Source of the DNA: Bacillota bacterium
GTDB lineage: Bacteria > Bacillota > Clostridia > Lachnospirales > Lachnospiraceae
Assembly (NCBI GenBank): GCA_023414355.1
Contig: JAEZOB010000055.1
Coordinates: forward strand, 1-64,000
Length of the DNA: 64,000 bases
Reading direction: 5' to 3'
Both the position numbers and the translations under genes were made by a program. The notes beneath the pieces were generated by a model that was not told the origin of the DNA, did no database searches, and was given only the letters and a program-made list of their open reading frames with translations. Shown here piece by piece: positions 44,887-53,941 of the stretch (position 1 is its first letter; each line of letters starts with the position of its first letter).

Positions 44887-45936
44887 ATGCAGGAACGCAC
44901 CTATCATGATCAGGTTAATATTAATAATACGGAAAGACTTCGAGAATTATTGAATGATCTCCCGCCCTTCTGCAGGCACTTCTTTCGTGGTATCGAACCG
45001 ACTACCTCCTCCCGAACCAGAATTGCCTATGCCTATGATTTACGGGTATTTTTTGACTTTCTGAAGTCCGTCAATCCTTCCTTGAAGAATAAAGACTTAA
45101 AAGACATCAAGGTAGATATCCTGGACCAGATCAAGGCGATCGATATCGAAGAGTATCTGGATTATCTAACGTATTATAAGTCGAATGAGCTTGAGCGGTT
45201 GAATAAGGAGAACGGCAAAAAGAGAAAGCTGGTTTCCCTCCGAAGCTTTTATAATTATTATTACAAGAAAGAAATGATCGCTACCAATCCTGCTTCCCTG
45301 ATTGATGTTCCAAAGCTTCATGAGAAGGCAATCGTCCGTCTGGAAATTGATGAAGTAGCGAAGCTTCTGGATGAGGTGGAATCGGCTGCGAATATGACGA
45401 AGTCCCAGCAGAAATATCATGAGAAGACCAAGCTTCGTGATCTTGCTATGATGACTCTGCTCCTCGGAACCGGCATCCGTGTTTCTGAATGTGTTGGTCT
45501 TGATATTACAGATGTAGATTTTGAGAATAACGGAATCAAGATCAGACGTAAGGGTGGCTATGAAACTATCGTATATTTCGGTGAAGAGGTTCGGGAAGCA
45601 CTCCTGACCTACCTGGAGGAACGTAAGCTGATGGTTCCTGAAGATGGCCATACCAATGCCCTTTTCCTTTCTCTGCAGCTGAAACGCATCAATGTACGTT
45701 CCGTTGAAAATCTGGTAAAAAAATATGCCTTAACCGTAACCAAATTAAAGAAGATCACGCCCCACAAGCTGAGAAGCACCTACGGTACCAGTCTGTACCG
45801 GGAAACCGGTGACATCTATCTGGTTGCTGATGTTTTGGGGCATAAGGACGTCAACACGACAAAAAGACACTACGCTGCGATCGAGGATGACCGCAGACGT
45901 AGTGCCGCTAATGTTGTGAAACTGAGGGAAAAATAA
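44887..45936 (+). CDS. Tyrosine recombinase, XerC/XerD-like
   Basis: A 349-residue integrase with N-terminal SAM-like domain and C-terminal catalytic domain. The catalytic set is visible: Arg in LLGTGIRVSECVGL, Lys in KIRRKGGYET, HxxR in THKLRSTYG-like PHKLRST, His in GHKDVNTTKRHY, and the Tyr in that same segment. It may resolve chromosome dimers or be a housekeeping paralogue; no att site, excisionase or phage gene is next to it. The ATG follows CAGGAGGGAAGGGAT. Confidence 0.9.
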   Translation: MQERTYHDQVNINNTERLRELLNDLPPFCRHFFRGIEPTTSSRTRIAYAYDLRVFFDFLKSVNPSLKNKDLKDIKVDILDQIKAIDIEEYLDYLTYYKSNELERLNKENGKKRKLVSLRSFYNYYYKKEMIATNPASLIDVPKLHEKAIVRLEIDEVAKLLDEVESAANMTKSQQKYHEKTKLRDLAMMTLLLGTGIRVSECVGLDITDVDFENNGIKIRRKGGYETIVYFGEEVREALLTYLEERKLMVPEDGHTNALFLSLQLKRINVRSVENLVKKYALTVTKLKKITPHKLRSTYGTSLYRETGDIYLVADVLGHKDVNTTKRHYAAIEDDRRRSAANVVKLREK

Positions 45937-46117
45937 AAACTGAAATAACTTCATCCTGTCTTATTCTTATGATACGTAATACCAATAATAACCATAAAAA
46001 TCATATCTAGTATAAAAAATTAATTTAAAATAATAAAAAAACGAATTTTATTTTTATGAAAACTCTAAATTAATTATATTTATTTTAGAGAAAAAATGAA
46101 CTTTATTTAAAAAAGAG

Positions 46118-46142
46118 ATAGCACTCACAATTGTGGATGCTA
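46118..46142. terminator. Hairpin between the recombinase and the AT-rich region
   Basis: ATAGCACTCACA and TGTGGATGCTAT form a stem with a two-base mismatch, followed on the plus side by TTTTA. The 45937-46291 gap is otherwise AT-rich; a minus-strand reading at about 46170-46280 looks protein-like in one frame but has no start and is not called. Confidence 0.4.
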
Positions 46143-46291
46143 TTTTAATAATACTACGATAAACTTTACATAAAATACTTTCAATCTTTAATTTGTTTTC
46201 TATAATACGATGGCAGCAGCCCTTTGTATACGCCCATACCATCAAAACAGCCGGCATATCCAATAATAAATAGGAAGATTTAAGGTGTTAT

Positions 46292-46921
46292 TTAGTCTTT
46301 TTTTAGTCTGTATTTTTTTGTTTCTACAACCATAGAGGCTAATTCCTTTTCGGTTATGTTATAATCCTTGGGGGTAATATCTAATTGAAATACACTATTA
46401 TCTTTCTCATAGTTAAATATTACATGATCAGCATAAATATTATTTTCTTTTAATATATCAAGAATAATTTTAGCATCAACAATTTGATCTGAATCACTTT
46501 TTAGTACAACAGCTACAAATGATATCCCATTATCTTCAAGTCTTTTAATACCATTTATAGATATAATATCATTCAGAACATCATCTTCTTTCAATATATC
46601 ATTAACCTTCGAATTAAATTCACTATTTATTTTTTGGTACATGTAATTATCAGTTATTTCTTTTGTATAAAATTCTCTACTGATGGAGAATTTTGTATCA
46701 TCATTTAAGCAATTTACAGAAGCATTATAATAGATGCAATTATTACTATTGATAAAATAAAATCCTACCTTTCCTACATTAAATGATGTTTGGGGATATT
46801 TTGAGACCAGATAATTTTCAAACTCACTTCTGACATTTATTAATGTAATTATAATAACAAATAGAATAATTCCAATTGTACTTATCATACTTATCATTAT
46901 AATTATACTTTTTTTATTCAT
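46292..46921 (-). CDS. Hypothetical membrane-anchored protein in AT-rich region
   Basis: A 209-residue protein with one N-terminal membrane span (SIIIMISMISTIGIILFVIIITLI) and an outer domain rich in Asn, Lys and Ile, with no family I recognise. Its base composition is clearly more AT-rich than the neighbours, which fits recent acquisition or relaxed selection. The ATG at 46921 lies after AAGGGAGATTTAT. No neighbour gives it a context; it is flanked by gaps of 280 to 350 bases. Confidence 0.65.
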   Translation of the reverse strand: MNKKSIIIMISMISTIGIILFVIIITLINVRSEFENYLVSKYPQTSFNVGKVGFYFINSNNCIYYNASVNCLNDDTKFSISREFYTKEITDNYMYQKINSEFNSKVNDILKEDDVLNDIISINGIKRLEDNGISFVAVVLKSDSDQIVDAKIILDILKENNIYADHVIFNYEKDNSVFQLDITPKDYNITEKELASMVVETKKYRLKKD

Positions 46922-47202
46922 ATAAATCTCCCTTCTCACTTATCAAATGAATGAAATAGGAATATTATTGTCAACCTGTTTGTCATGTCTATCCTTTTAT
47001 CCTCAAATCGGCTGTATTTATCTTGCTAATGACTGTTAAATAAACTTAACGGGGTGTCGGTTTAACTTCTCAATTGTTAAAGGTATCGAACTAAATATTG
47101 ATACATCTGCAAATTGCAAGTTATAGATTTAGTAGTATGATTATCTTCACTTGCTATAGCTTATTACTCGTATTTTGCCAGCGTATATTTAGCGGCATTT
47201 TA

Positions 47203-48300
47203 TCATTTCCTTATAACGTCCTTAATTGTTTTATCAATTCCAGAAGACAACCTTGTTACAGTGAATAAAGATAAAACACATGCTATAGTAACAATCATAA
47301 TTGTAAGATTCCTAATACCATCCGCTTGACCAGTAATAATGTATTTTGGCAGTAACGCGCAGAGTGTAGCCCCAGTGTCGCTAACTTTAGAATACAGAAA
47401 TAAGTAGGTATCTCCCTTATAATCAACATATTTTGAACCGCTTACTTCTTCACTTGCTATTGCATCCTTATAGAAAGCTTGGTTTACGAAGATTTTTTCT
47501 GCTTTGAGTGCTTCCATATCAATACCAGGATTCTTTTGCTGTAGCGAAGCATCAATGATCTCTTTTCCATCCGGGGTTACCAATCCCAGAAAACCGTTTT
47601 TGTCAAATTCCAGATCAGAAAGAATATTTTCCACAGCTTTTGTCTTAACATCGACAACCAGGAAGGAATTCACATTGGAAACATTTTTAATAAGTCTCAT
47701 GGAATATTCATCTGCACTTGTTTTTAACTGTTTATCAAGAAGTTCATCTTCACCATCCCATACATTTTCAATTTGATTACTATCTAAAATTTTGCCCAAA
47801 TCTGTTGTCTTAAAGCTTTTATAAATATCTTGATCTATGCCTTCACCGGTTGAAATAGAATCAACACTGTCATTGATTAAATATATATTCTTGATGAACT
47901 CATCCACTGCCTTCTTGGAACATAAGACATTACCAATGGAATCTGCATATTGCCATGCTTTTCTCTTATCATCCTTGCTTAGCGAATATTTTTGAAACAA
48001 ACTATCATTCGTATACAATATCGCGTTTGATTGGACAGAGGTAAAACCAATCTTCAGACATTCGCCTGCCAAATTAATTGTATCTTCTGTTGCCTTCTCG
48101 TATTTACTCTCAATTACTTCGGAAGCTTTGAAAAAAGACACAATTCCCAAGAGGATGATAAACATAATAGGAACCATAAAGGAAGTTATTAATTTATGCT
48201 TAATTGTCGAAATATTCGTATCTTTACCTTGTTTCTCCTTCAAAGTCTTTTCTCCATTTGGTATTATTCTGTTAAAAGTGCTGTCACCTGTTCTTTTCAT
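47203..48300 (-). CDS. Methyl-accepting chemotaxis protein cut off at the HAMP region
   Basis: A 365-residue protein with a short cytoplasmic tail, TM1 (FMVPIMFIILLGIVSFF, near 40-56), an extracellular Cache-like sensor (about 60-330), TM2 (LTIMIVTIACVLSLFTVTRL) and then only 13 residues, SSGIDKTIKDVIRK, where a chemoreceptor HAMP domain begins. The signalling domain and methylation helices are missing because of an in-frame TGA. No coiled-coil sequence continues in any frame in the 280 bases downstream. It is either a broken receptor or an orphan sensor. Start follows CGGAGGAGAAAT. Confidence 0.75.
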   Translation of the reverse strand: MKRTGDSTFNRIIPNGEKTLKEKQGKDTNISTIKHKLITSFMVPIMFIILLGIVSFFKASEVIESKYEKATEDTINLAGECLKIGFTSVQSNAILYTNDSLFQKYSLSKDDKRKAWQYADSIGNVLCSKKAVDEFIKNIYLINDSVDSISTGEGIDQDIYKSFKTTDLGKILDSNQIENVWDGEDELLDKQLKTSADEYSMRLIKNVSNVNSFLVVDVKTKAVENILSDLEFDKNGFLGLVTPDGKEIIDASLQQKNPGIDMEALKAEKIFVNQAFYKDAIASEEVSGSKYVDYKGDTYLFLYSKVSDTGATLCALLPKYIITGQADGIRNLTIMIVTIACVLSLFTVTRLSSGIDKTIKDVIRK

Positions 48301-48476
48301 ATTTCTCCTCCGGTATTAATTAGATTCATTCTACTTGGATAAAGTTAACTGTACCAAGTAAAGCCATTATAATATAATATGGTAGAAACTTGTATTGACT
48401 ATTGTTTATAATTTGTGTCTTATCTACAATAATTAATATGAACGCTGAATCTCATTTTGTTCAAATCAAAAATACA

Positions 48477-48559
48477 TTTCTAATAGGGCTCTTTGTTTAT
48501 AGTCGGTGTGGGATCCTCTGAATCCTGCCGCAACTATTAACAAAGAGCCCTAGTAGAAA
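48477..48559. repeat. Palindrome resembling two fused transposon ends
   Basis: Arms AGGGCTCTTTGTT (48485-48497) and AACAAAGAGCCCT (48539-48551) are perfect, extend outward by ATTTCTA/TAGAAAT, and inward as a diverged match. It may be the terminator of the HD gene, but no T-run follows; the sequence looks like ISL3-type end repeats joined head to head. It fills the 305-base gap with nothing else seen. Confidence 0.5.
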
Positions 48560-48605
48560 TATAATTTATTTCTATTCATTTTACGCAATATTCTTATGCA
48601 TGAAT

Positions 48606-49604
48606 TTATATTGCGAAGATCCACTGATTGAAATCAGTATCTAAAAATGCTTGTATCTGCTCTCCCATACCGGTATCAACCACTGAAAGTCTTCTGGGAC
48701 TATCTTCACTAAGAACCAGCGGATCGATATACCGTTTTTTAGCTGAAACATTGACACTATATTGATTTATCGGTTTCTCTTTTGAAACTGATACAGCAGA
48801 CAGTTCCGTATAATCCCGCCACATTTTTGATACGGAAGGATCATTATTTAACTTATGAATCACTTCTCTTTCCGTAAGATACAACTCCTCAGGCAGTACA
48901 ACACCCTTCTCCAGAGCAAAACGCATGATCTCAGCCAGGTACTGCATTGCAAAGCGATCTTCATCTGACACAAAAAAGCGTGAGTTCTCCAACGATATTT
49001 CTGTAAATTTCCTTGCCGCCTCTATAGTCTGAAAGCAGAGTTCCTCATTTCCATATTCATTGTGGACGACAATTAAATCCTGATAAATGCCCCTCAATGC
49101 TTCAAGCTCCCGGTTACAGACACAGAAGCCATTGCCTATGGTATATTCCAAACGATCCGCAGAAAGCATGGGTGTATCATTATCGGCAATCGGGTATTTA
49201 TGATAATCACTAACCTCATCGATCCTGATCTGATATTGTTTCAAAAGCTTGGTTATTTCCCTTGAGCTTTCAATAAAGGATAAAGTCTTGTCCTCGGTTG
49301 ATTCCTGCGTCATGTGATCTCCTTGCATAAAATCAATCGTATGTGCAAAAACCGGTGTTGCAATATCATGAAACAATCCCGCGGCAGCCTGTCGAAGGTC
49401 GTGCGTAAAATTCCAAACAATCTTTGCAACCCCTATACTATGGATCAGTCGACTATAAGGGGTTCCTGCCTTCCGGTAGAATTGGTATTTCGTGTAATCA
49501 CAGCCGCAATGCATTCCGATGTCAGCCAGTCTCTGCATTTCAGACGTATTTGCCAGTTGTTCTAATAAAATCGGAACCTTATCAGTATAGATTGTAGTGT
49601 ACAT
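48606..49604 (-). CDS. HD-domain phosphohydrolase
   Basis: A 332-residue protein with the HD metal-site pattern: YSRLIHSIGVAKIVWNF (H...) and GLFHDIATPVFAHTIDFM with the HD pair, then DRLEYTIGNGF carrying the last Asp, as in dGTPase/YfbR-like HD proteins. Likely hydrolyses a nucleotide or other phosphate ester. The ATG at 49604 is ten bases after GAGGAG; the frame extends to 49649. It begins six bases past the stop of the DUF3267 gene, so they are co-transcribed. Confidence 0.85.
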   Translation of the reverse strand: MYTTIYTDKVPILLEQLANTSEMQRLADIGMHCGCDYTKYQFYRKAGTPYSRLIHSIGVAKIVWNFTHDLRQAAAGLFHDIATPVFAHTIDFMQGDHMTQESTEDKTLSFIESSREITKLLKQYQIRIDEVSDYHKYPIADNDTPMLSADRLEYTIGNGFCVCNRELEALRGIYQDLIVVHNEYGNEELCFQTIEAARKFTEISLENSRFFVSDEDRFAMQYLAEIMRFALEKGVVLPEELYLTEREVIHKLNNDPSVSKMWRDYTELSAVSVSKEKPINQYSVNVSAKKRYIDPLVLSEDSPRRLSVVDTGMGEQIQAFLDTDFNQWIFAI

Positions 49605-49609
49605 ACATC

Positions 49610-50203
49610 CTACGCTCCTCTTCCATTCTTTGTAGCGGGCATGTACCAAAAGGAATTGAATTGATGTAAATAGGTTCTTGCTCCTCTAGGCATCTGTGTC
49701 ATCGCATTAAATATATTATAAAAATCTCCTGCCCCCATACTGATTGAGACGACTCCAAAAGTCCCTAAAATACCTAGTGACGGCCAAATCAGGGCTATAA
49801 GAAAAGGGAGAATCCCAAAGATCAGATTCGGAAGTATTGACATGAATATAAATCTTCTTTTACTCATAGTCTCAGGACCTATTACAAATAACATCCCCTG
49901 CTTTAGATTGGTATACAGATAGACATCTTCATTGAAACAAACAGCATGCAGTAATTCATGAGGAAAGGCGCACAGCAAAGCGAGAATACCTCCGACCAGG
50001 AGATCATAAAACACAGCATTGCCGCAACGTAGATATAGAATGGCATCACAAACGATGAATAAAAGCACCGATATCACACTTGCGATAATCATCATTTCCT
50101 TTGAATCCTTAGCCTCCCTAAATCGAACCGCTCCGTCCTGATGTGGTCTGGAGGGTAAAGACTCAGGATCTAAATTAAATTTCCCCTTATAATGTAATTT
50201 CAC
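49610..50203 (-). CDS. DUF3267 putative membrane zinc peptidase
   Basis: A 197-residue membrane protein with the HExxH-type metal motif FPHELLHAVCF near residue 86 and later helices including GAGDFYNIFNAM, the Asp that completes the site in the zincin-type DUF3267 family. Three or four membrane helices. Substrate unknown. The start is GTG after GGGGTGAAGCATAA. It is upstream of the HD gene. Confidence 0.8.
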   Translation of the reverse strand: MKLHYKGKFNLDPESLPSRPHQDGAVRFREAKDSKEMMIIASVISVLLFIVCDAILYLRCGNAVFYDLLVGGILALLCAFPHELLHAVCFNEDVYLYTNLKQGMLFVIGPETMSKRRFIFMSILPNLIFGILPFLIALIWPSLGILGTFGVVSISMGAGDFYNIFNAMTQMPRGARTYLHQFNSFWYMPATKNGRGA

Positions 50204-50222
50204 TTATGCTTCACCCCATTTA

Positions 50223-51203
50223 TTAGTCTGCTATCCGACTATCCAGATAATCCAGTCCATCTTTCATGATATAATCCATTGCCACACTACCGGGAGTGTG
50301 ACCGCTCTTTGGTATCCATTGGAACGTGATGTGATTATTATTCGCTTTTTTACTGAATTCCCTGATCATTTTTGTAGAGGTTACTATGTCGGTATCTCCC
50401 TGAAGGATTCTATATGGTACCTGTATATGATGGAGCTCCTCAGACAAATCAATATCCATAAGTTCTCTCAGAAGGGATAGATTCTTCCTATAGCCATTGA
50501 TCACAATTGCTTTTAAGTCGCGGAAGGAATAATCCGGGCTAGTCAACAATCCATACAGAATGGCACCCATAGGTGCTTTCCCGCCAGCCTTTGATTGATA
50601 ACCCTCCGTATATTTTTGTACCCATTGCATCACCGCCTTCAGCTCTTTTACAGAGTGTTTATCTATACTTTTTATATGTTCCAGCTGGCGCCGCTGCTTC
50701 CCAGGCAGCTTGGTACTCTCAAGTACCTGATATACCTCCTCATTGAAAGTAAGCTGTTTTAGCACCTGCCCATAAGTCATCACCTTAGCTATGATTTCAG
50801 GAAGTTGTATGGCAGTTTTGGCCGCAAGAACTGATCCCCAGGAGACACCCAATAGATTGATTGGGTTTTCTGGGAATTCTTCTTTAATTTTCTGTACCAG
50901 TTCCACAGTCATCGTAACATAGGAGTCTACCGAGAAGGAGTCGTCTATCCTGCAGTTATTGATCCCACAGCCGAGCTGATCCCAATATACCATGATAAAA
51001 CGCTCTGTAAGATCCGGAAACATTCCCCGACAACCCGCACAAAACGGAATCGGAAATCCCGGCCCTCCATGCAGAAAAATCACGATGGGATTCGTGCGAT
51101 ATCTTCCCTCGATCAACACTTTTTGATTATAACCGCCTAATGAATAGGTCATCAGCTCTGAAATTTCGTTTGCTGCAATAATCTCTCTTCTTTTGCGTGT
51201 CAT
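50223..51203 (-). CDS. Alpha/beta hydrolase (proline iminopeptidase-like)
   Basis: A 326-residue hydrolase with the oxyanion motif FLHGGPGFP near residue 45 and nucleophile elbow LLGVSWGSVLA with Ser near 118; the acid and His are in LQGDTDIV and IPKSGHTPG. HGGPG is typical of proline iminopeptidases and related ester hydrolases. Cytoplasmic. The ATG at 51203 follows GAGGAGAATACAA. It is 19 bases upstream of the DUF3267 start; likely same transcript. Confidence 0.88.
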   Translation of the reverse strand: MTRKRREIIAANEISELMTYSLGGYNQKVLIEGRYRTNPIVIFLHGGPGFPIPFCAGCRGMFPDLTERFIMVYWDQLGCGINNCRIDDSFSVDSYVTMTVELVQKIKEEFPENPINLLGVSWGSVLAAKTAIQLPEIIAKVMTYGQVLKQLTFNEEVYQVLESTKLPGKQRRQLEHIKSIDKHSVKELKAVMQWVQKYTEGYQSKAGGKAPMGAILYGLLTSPDYSFRDLKAIVINGYRKNLSLLRELMDIDLSEELHHIQVPYRILQGDTDIVTSTKMIREFSKKANNNHITFQWIPKSGHTPGSVAMDYIMKDGLDYLDSRIAD

Positions 51204-51249
51204 TTGTATTCTCCTCATGATAGAGAAATAGCTCCATATCCTATTTCAT

Positions 51250-51600
51250 CTATGCTCGTAATATTTTCTGCATCGCTTTGCCTTTCGCCAGCTCGTCTAT
51301 TAATTTATCAAGATAACGGATCTGTCGCATGATATCATCTTCGATCTCTTCTACCCGATATCCACAGATTACTCCCTTGATAAGCTCGGCCTTCGGATTC
51401 ATCTGAGGAGCATGACGAAAGAATGTCTCCATATCTGTTTCCGTCTGAAGCTTAAGCTTTAAGGACTGTTCATCATATCCTGTCAGCCAGAAAATTATTT
51501 CATCGACTTCTTCTTTGGTTCTTCCTTTTTTCTCAGCTTTTTGTATATAAAGCGGATAAACACTTGAAAAAGACATGGTAAAAATACGCGGTTTCTCCAT
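51250..51600 (-). CDS. DUF2200-family protein
   Basis: A 116-residue protein matching DUF2200: start KPRIFTMSFSSVYPLYIQKAEKKGRTKEEVDEIIFWLTGYD, then FFRHAPQMNPKAELIKGVICGYRVEEIEDDIMRQIRYLDKLIDELAKGK. All parts of the family are present, so it is complete. Small soluble alpha-helical protein, function unknown. The start follows AAAGGAGTAGTTCCGG. Confidence 0.85.
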   Translation of the reverse strand: MEKPRIFTMSFSSVYPLYIQKAEKKGRTKEEVDEIIFWLTGYDEQSLKLKLQTETDMETFFRHAPQMNPKAELIKGVICGYRVEEIEDDIMRQIRYLDKLIDELAKGKAMQKILRA

Positions 51601-51708
51601 CCGGAACTACTCCTTTGCATTTATGGGTTGTGTAATGTCAGGTATTTAAGAATGCAAATTGTACAATGCGAATTCTTCTAGGCTTACAATTGGTACTTTG
51701 AAGATATT

Positions 51709-52152
51709 TTACTGTTCTTTCATCTTACTTGGTTGTACTCCTGTTGCAACATCGCGATAGGAAATAAGGGTACACCCTTTGTTCGCAATCAATTCTTTGG
51801 TACCCTGCTCACTGTTGGCAGTACCACTACCGCCTGAGCATAGAAAGATCTCAACTTCCTTACCTTTCGGCAATCTTTCTACGATAGAATTGAAAGCAGG
51901 AGCCGGATGTGCAGCCCACACCGGACATCCAATGATAATCCGATCATACTGGTTCAAATCAATCTCCAACGGTTGTATCGCTACTGACTTTCGTTGCCTT
52001 GCATGTAATCCACCCGGAATAAATGCTGTCAGAAAGCTACGATTACGAGCCTCCTTCACTCGATATAACGTCGCATTCAGCTCATTGGCAAGACGTTCTG
52101 CCTCTTTCTTTGTGGAACCGCCAAAGGTGTAATACAGGATTACTGTTTTCAT
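51709..52152 (-). CDS. Flavodoxin-like protein
   Basis: A 147-residue flavodoxin fold: FMN phosphate loop ILYYTFGGSTKKEAERLA near residues 4-20 and IIIGCPVWAAHPAPAFNS near 75, the isoalloxazine-binding strand. Electron carrier or quinone/flavin reductase partner. The ATG at 52152 follows AGGAGGATGAGCAA; the frame begins earlier at 52179 inside the neighbour. It follows the pyridoxamine-oxidase-like gene with 23 bases between. Confidence 0.85.
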   Translation of the reverse strand: MKTVILYYTFGGSTKKEAERLANELNATLYRVKEARNRSFLTAFIPGGLHARQRKSVAIQPLEIDLNQYDRIIIGCPVWAAHPAPAFNSIVERLPKGKEVEIFLCSGGSGTANSEQGTKELIANKGCTLISYRDVATGVQPSKMKEQ

Positions 52153-52175
52153 TTGCTCATCCTCCTTATGCTTCC

Positions 52176-52619
52176 TCATCCTACTCGATATGCTTCTTTT
52201 TTATCAAGATCAAGGTATTCCCTACCATTGTTCTTCCATAATTCCACACGGGAAACCACCACTTCAATCAATACAGTATTTTTATATTTCATGAAATGCT
52301 CAAATTCTTTTTTACTTTTATTCAGACAAAGCTTTGCTTCAGATTCGTTTTCCGGTAACTTTGGATGCCCTTTGATGATCGCTGTACCTTCCATTTGAAT
52401 ATTTCCAAGGCATAAAGCAACCTTATTGTTCCTCTCGATTTGTTTGAATTTATTAAAAGCTTTAGAGGTTACAAAATATAGCGTGAAATGATCGGATACA
52501 AAATATACCTCTCTGGCAGTGACTCGATTGTTATGGCATGTTGCCAAAACAATCGATTTACTCTTCTCCATGGTATGTATTATTTCTTGTTGCATAAGCT
52601 CATAATCAATTTGCTTCAT
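52176..52619 (-). CDS. Pyridoxamine 5'-phosphate oxidase-family flavin protein
   Basis: A 147-residue split-barrel flavin-binding protein: SIVLATCHNNRVTAREVYFVSDHFTLYFVTSKAFNKFKQIERNNKVALCLGNIQMEGTAIIKG is the family pattern. It binds FMN or F420/heme; likely a reductase. Start follows AGGAGGTCGACC. It and the flavodoxin and FMN reductase next to it form a flavin cluster (51709-53256) with a possible shared redox role. Confidence 0.85.
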   Translation of the reverse strand: MKQIDYELMQQEIIHTMEKSKSIVLATCHNNRVTAREVYFVSDHFTLYFVTSKAFNKFKQIERNNKVALCLGNIQMEGTAIIKGHPKLPENESEAKLCLNKSKKEFEHFMKYKNTVLIEVVVSRVELWKNNGREYLDLDKKEAYRVG

Positions 52620-52680
52620 GGTCGACCTCCTGAAGTCCGATTTTGAATGGATCCTCTATATCAGAATGCTGCCAATTAAA

Positions 52681-53256
52681 TCACTGTTCACTTGTCATTA
52701 ATCTTTGTGCAAATACTCTGGCACCGCATTTTGCTGCTTCAGTCTGAAAAGATGCTTTGCCATCTTCATCACGAACAGAATACATTCCCAGATAGTTCAG
52801 TTTCGCATGCTCACATAATCTCTTGATACCGGTTTCAAAAGGACCGGCACCATACTCAGCATCATATCCATGAGTGGCAACGATTGCTATCTTTTTATCT
52901 TCCCACAAAGAACCGGTAGCACTACCGTAGTATTTATTCAATCCATAGTGCCTATCCAGTAAAGCTTTCATTTTAGAAGTGCAATACCAGGAATAGATCG
53001 GTGTTGCGAATATGACGCAATCACTGTCAATGATACTCTTCATAATGCCTAACACATCATCCTCTTGGATACACCCGTACTCCTGATCTACATTCTGACA
53101 GACATAACAACCCTGACAAGGCTGGATGTTCTTCTCTGCCAGCGGAATATAGACAACTTGCGCCTGATTTGATTCAAGCTCTCGGATCAACGGTTTTAAT
53201 AATTCAGCTGTATTGCCATTTAATCTGGGACTTCCCATTAATATACAAAATTTCAT
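52681..53256 (-). CDS. NADPH-dependent FMN reductase-like flavoprotein
   Basis: A 191-residue flavodoxin-fold oxidoreductase: ILMGSPRLNGNTAELLKPLI is the FMN-binding start, and a cysteine group CQGCYVCQNVDQEYGC (near 48-63) resembles that of iron-sulfur flavoproteins and multimeric NADH:FMN reductases. ATPIYSWYCTSKMKALLDRHYGL is the flavin pocket. Redox role in the cytoplasm. The ATG at 53256 follows GAGGGTTATAAC. Confidence 0.88.
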   Translation of the reverse strand: MKFCILMGSPRLNGNTAELLKPLIRELESNQAQVVYIPLAEKNIQPCQGCYVCQNVDQEYGCIQEDDVLGIMKSIIDSDCVIFATPIYSWYCTSKMKALLDRHYGLNKYYGSATGSLWEDKKIAIVATHGYDAEYGAGPFETGIKRLCEHAKLNYLGMYSVRDEDGKASFQTEAAKCGARVFAQRLMTSEQ

Positions 53257-53336
53257 GTTATAACCCTCACTATTCACTAAATATTATTTGGTATGATTAA
53301 TCCTGTTATATCTATACTTATCCTTTCGTCTTCTTA

Positions 53337-53834
53337 TTATAAATGCTCTGCCTCGAATCTAATCCTATAGATTGGTTTCAACCATTCCAAGTCTTGCTCG
53401 GATTTATCCTTAAGTTTCATGAGTGTACGTTTTCCCACTCGACGGTCTAGTATAGCTAACATTCTTACCAAAGGATTATCACTTGCTAAGCTCTTTTCAA
53501 TACATTGATTATCAAATTCTTCAAACGCCTTATAGAAATTATGCTGTTCAAAGGTTCCTTCTTTCAACGCCAAATCAAAGGCCTTACTCCATTGATCTGC
53601 ATTACTGATATCAGGATCTTCCTCCTTAATTTTATGCCACTGAACACTTTGAGAAATCATATGTTCATAATAATTGCTACTGATAATCTCTTTTCCGTCA
53701 AGCAATACAGCAGCCCTCCCTTCATGGTCAGGACATTTACTATAGGAGGTAGCAAAATATGCTAAATGCCCCCGTAATGCAGGCGCAAGATATTCCTTTT
53801 CAAGCTTTGCCCGTATTCCACTCCAAGTTGCCAT
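53337..53834 (-). CDS. Conserved hypothetical protein (SF0329-like)
   Basis: A 165-residue soluble protein beginning WSGIRAKLEKEYLAPALRGHLAYFATSYSKCPDHEGRAAVLLDGKEI, which resembles the small conserved SF0329-type family of unknown function. The C-terminal part ends RRVGKRTLMKLKDKSEQDLEWLKPIYRIRFEAEHL, typical of that group. No catalytic motif seen. The ATG follows TTGGAGGAAAG. It is monocistronic. Confidence 0.6.
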   Translation of the reverse strand: MATWSGIRAKLEKEYLAPALRGHLAYFATSYSKCPDHEGRAAVLLDGKEIISSNYYEHMISQSVQWHKIKEEDPDISNADQWSKAFDLALKEGTFEQHNFYKAFEEFDNQCIEKSLASDNPLVRMLAILDRRVGKRTLMKLKDKSEQDLEWLKPIYRIRFEAEHL

Positions 53835-53941
53835 CTTTCCTCCAAAATATTATCTTTACTATTGTGAAATCTAAATACGATCAACAACCAATTTACCTTA
53901 TTGTATTTCATACTTATAGGCCAAATCGTTCGTAAGTTTAA

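Noticed and set aside
44887..45936. Integrase marking a prophage or integrative element
   Set aside because: The tyrosine recombinase has no phage or conjugation genes, excisionase or att repeats nearby; a chromosomal Xer-like role is simpler.
46054..46263. Minus-strand ORF in the AT-rich gap
   Set aside because: AT-rich, no ribosome site and no family; a frame beside it looks somewhat protein-like but also lacks a start.
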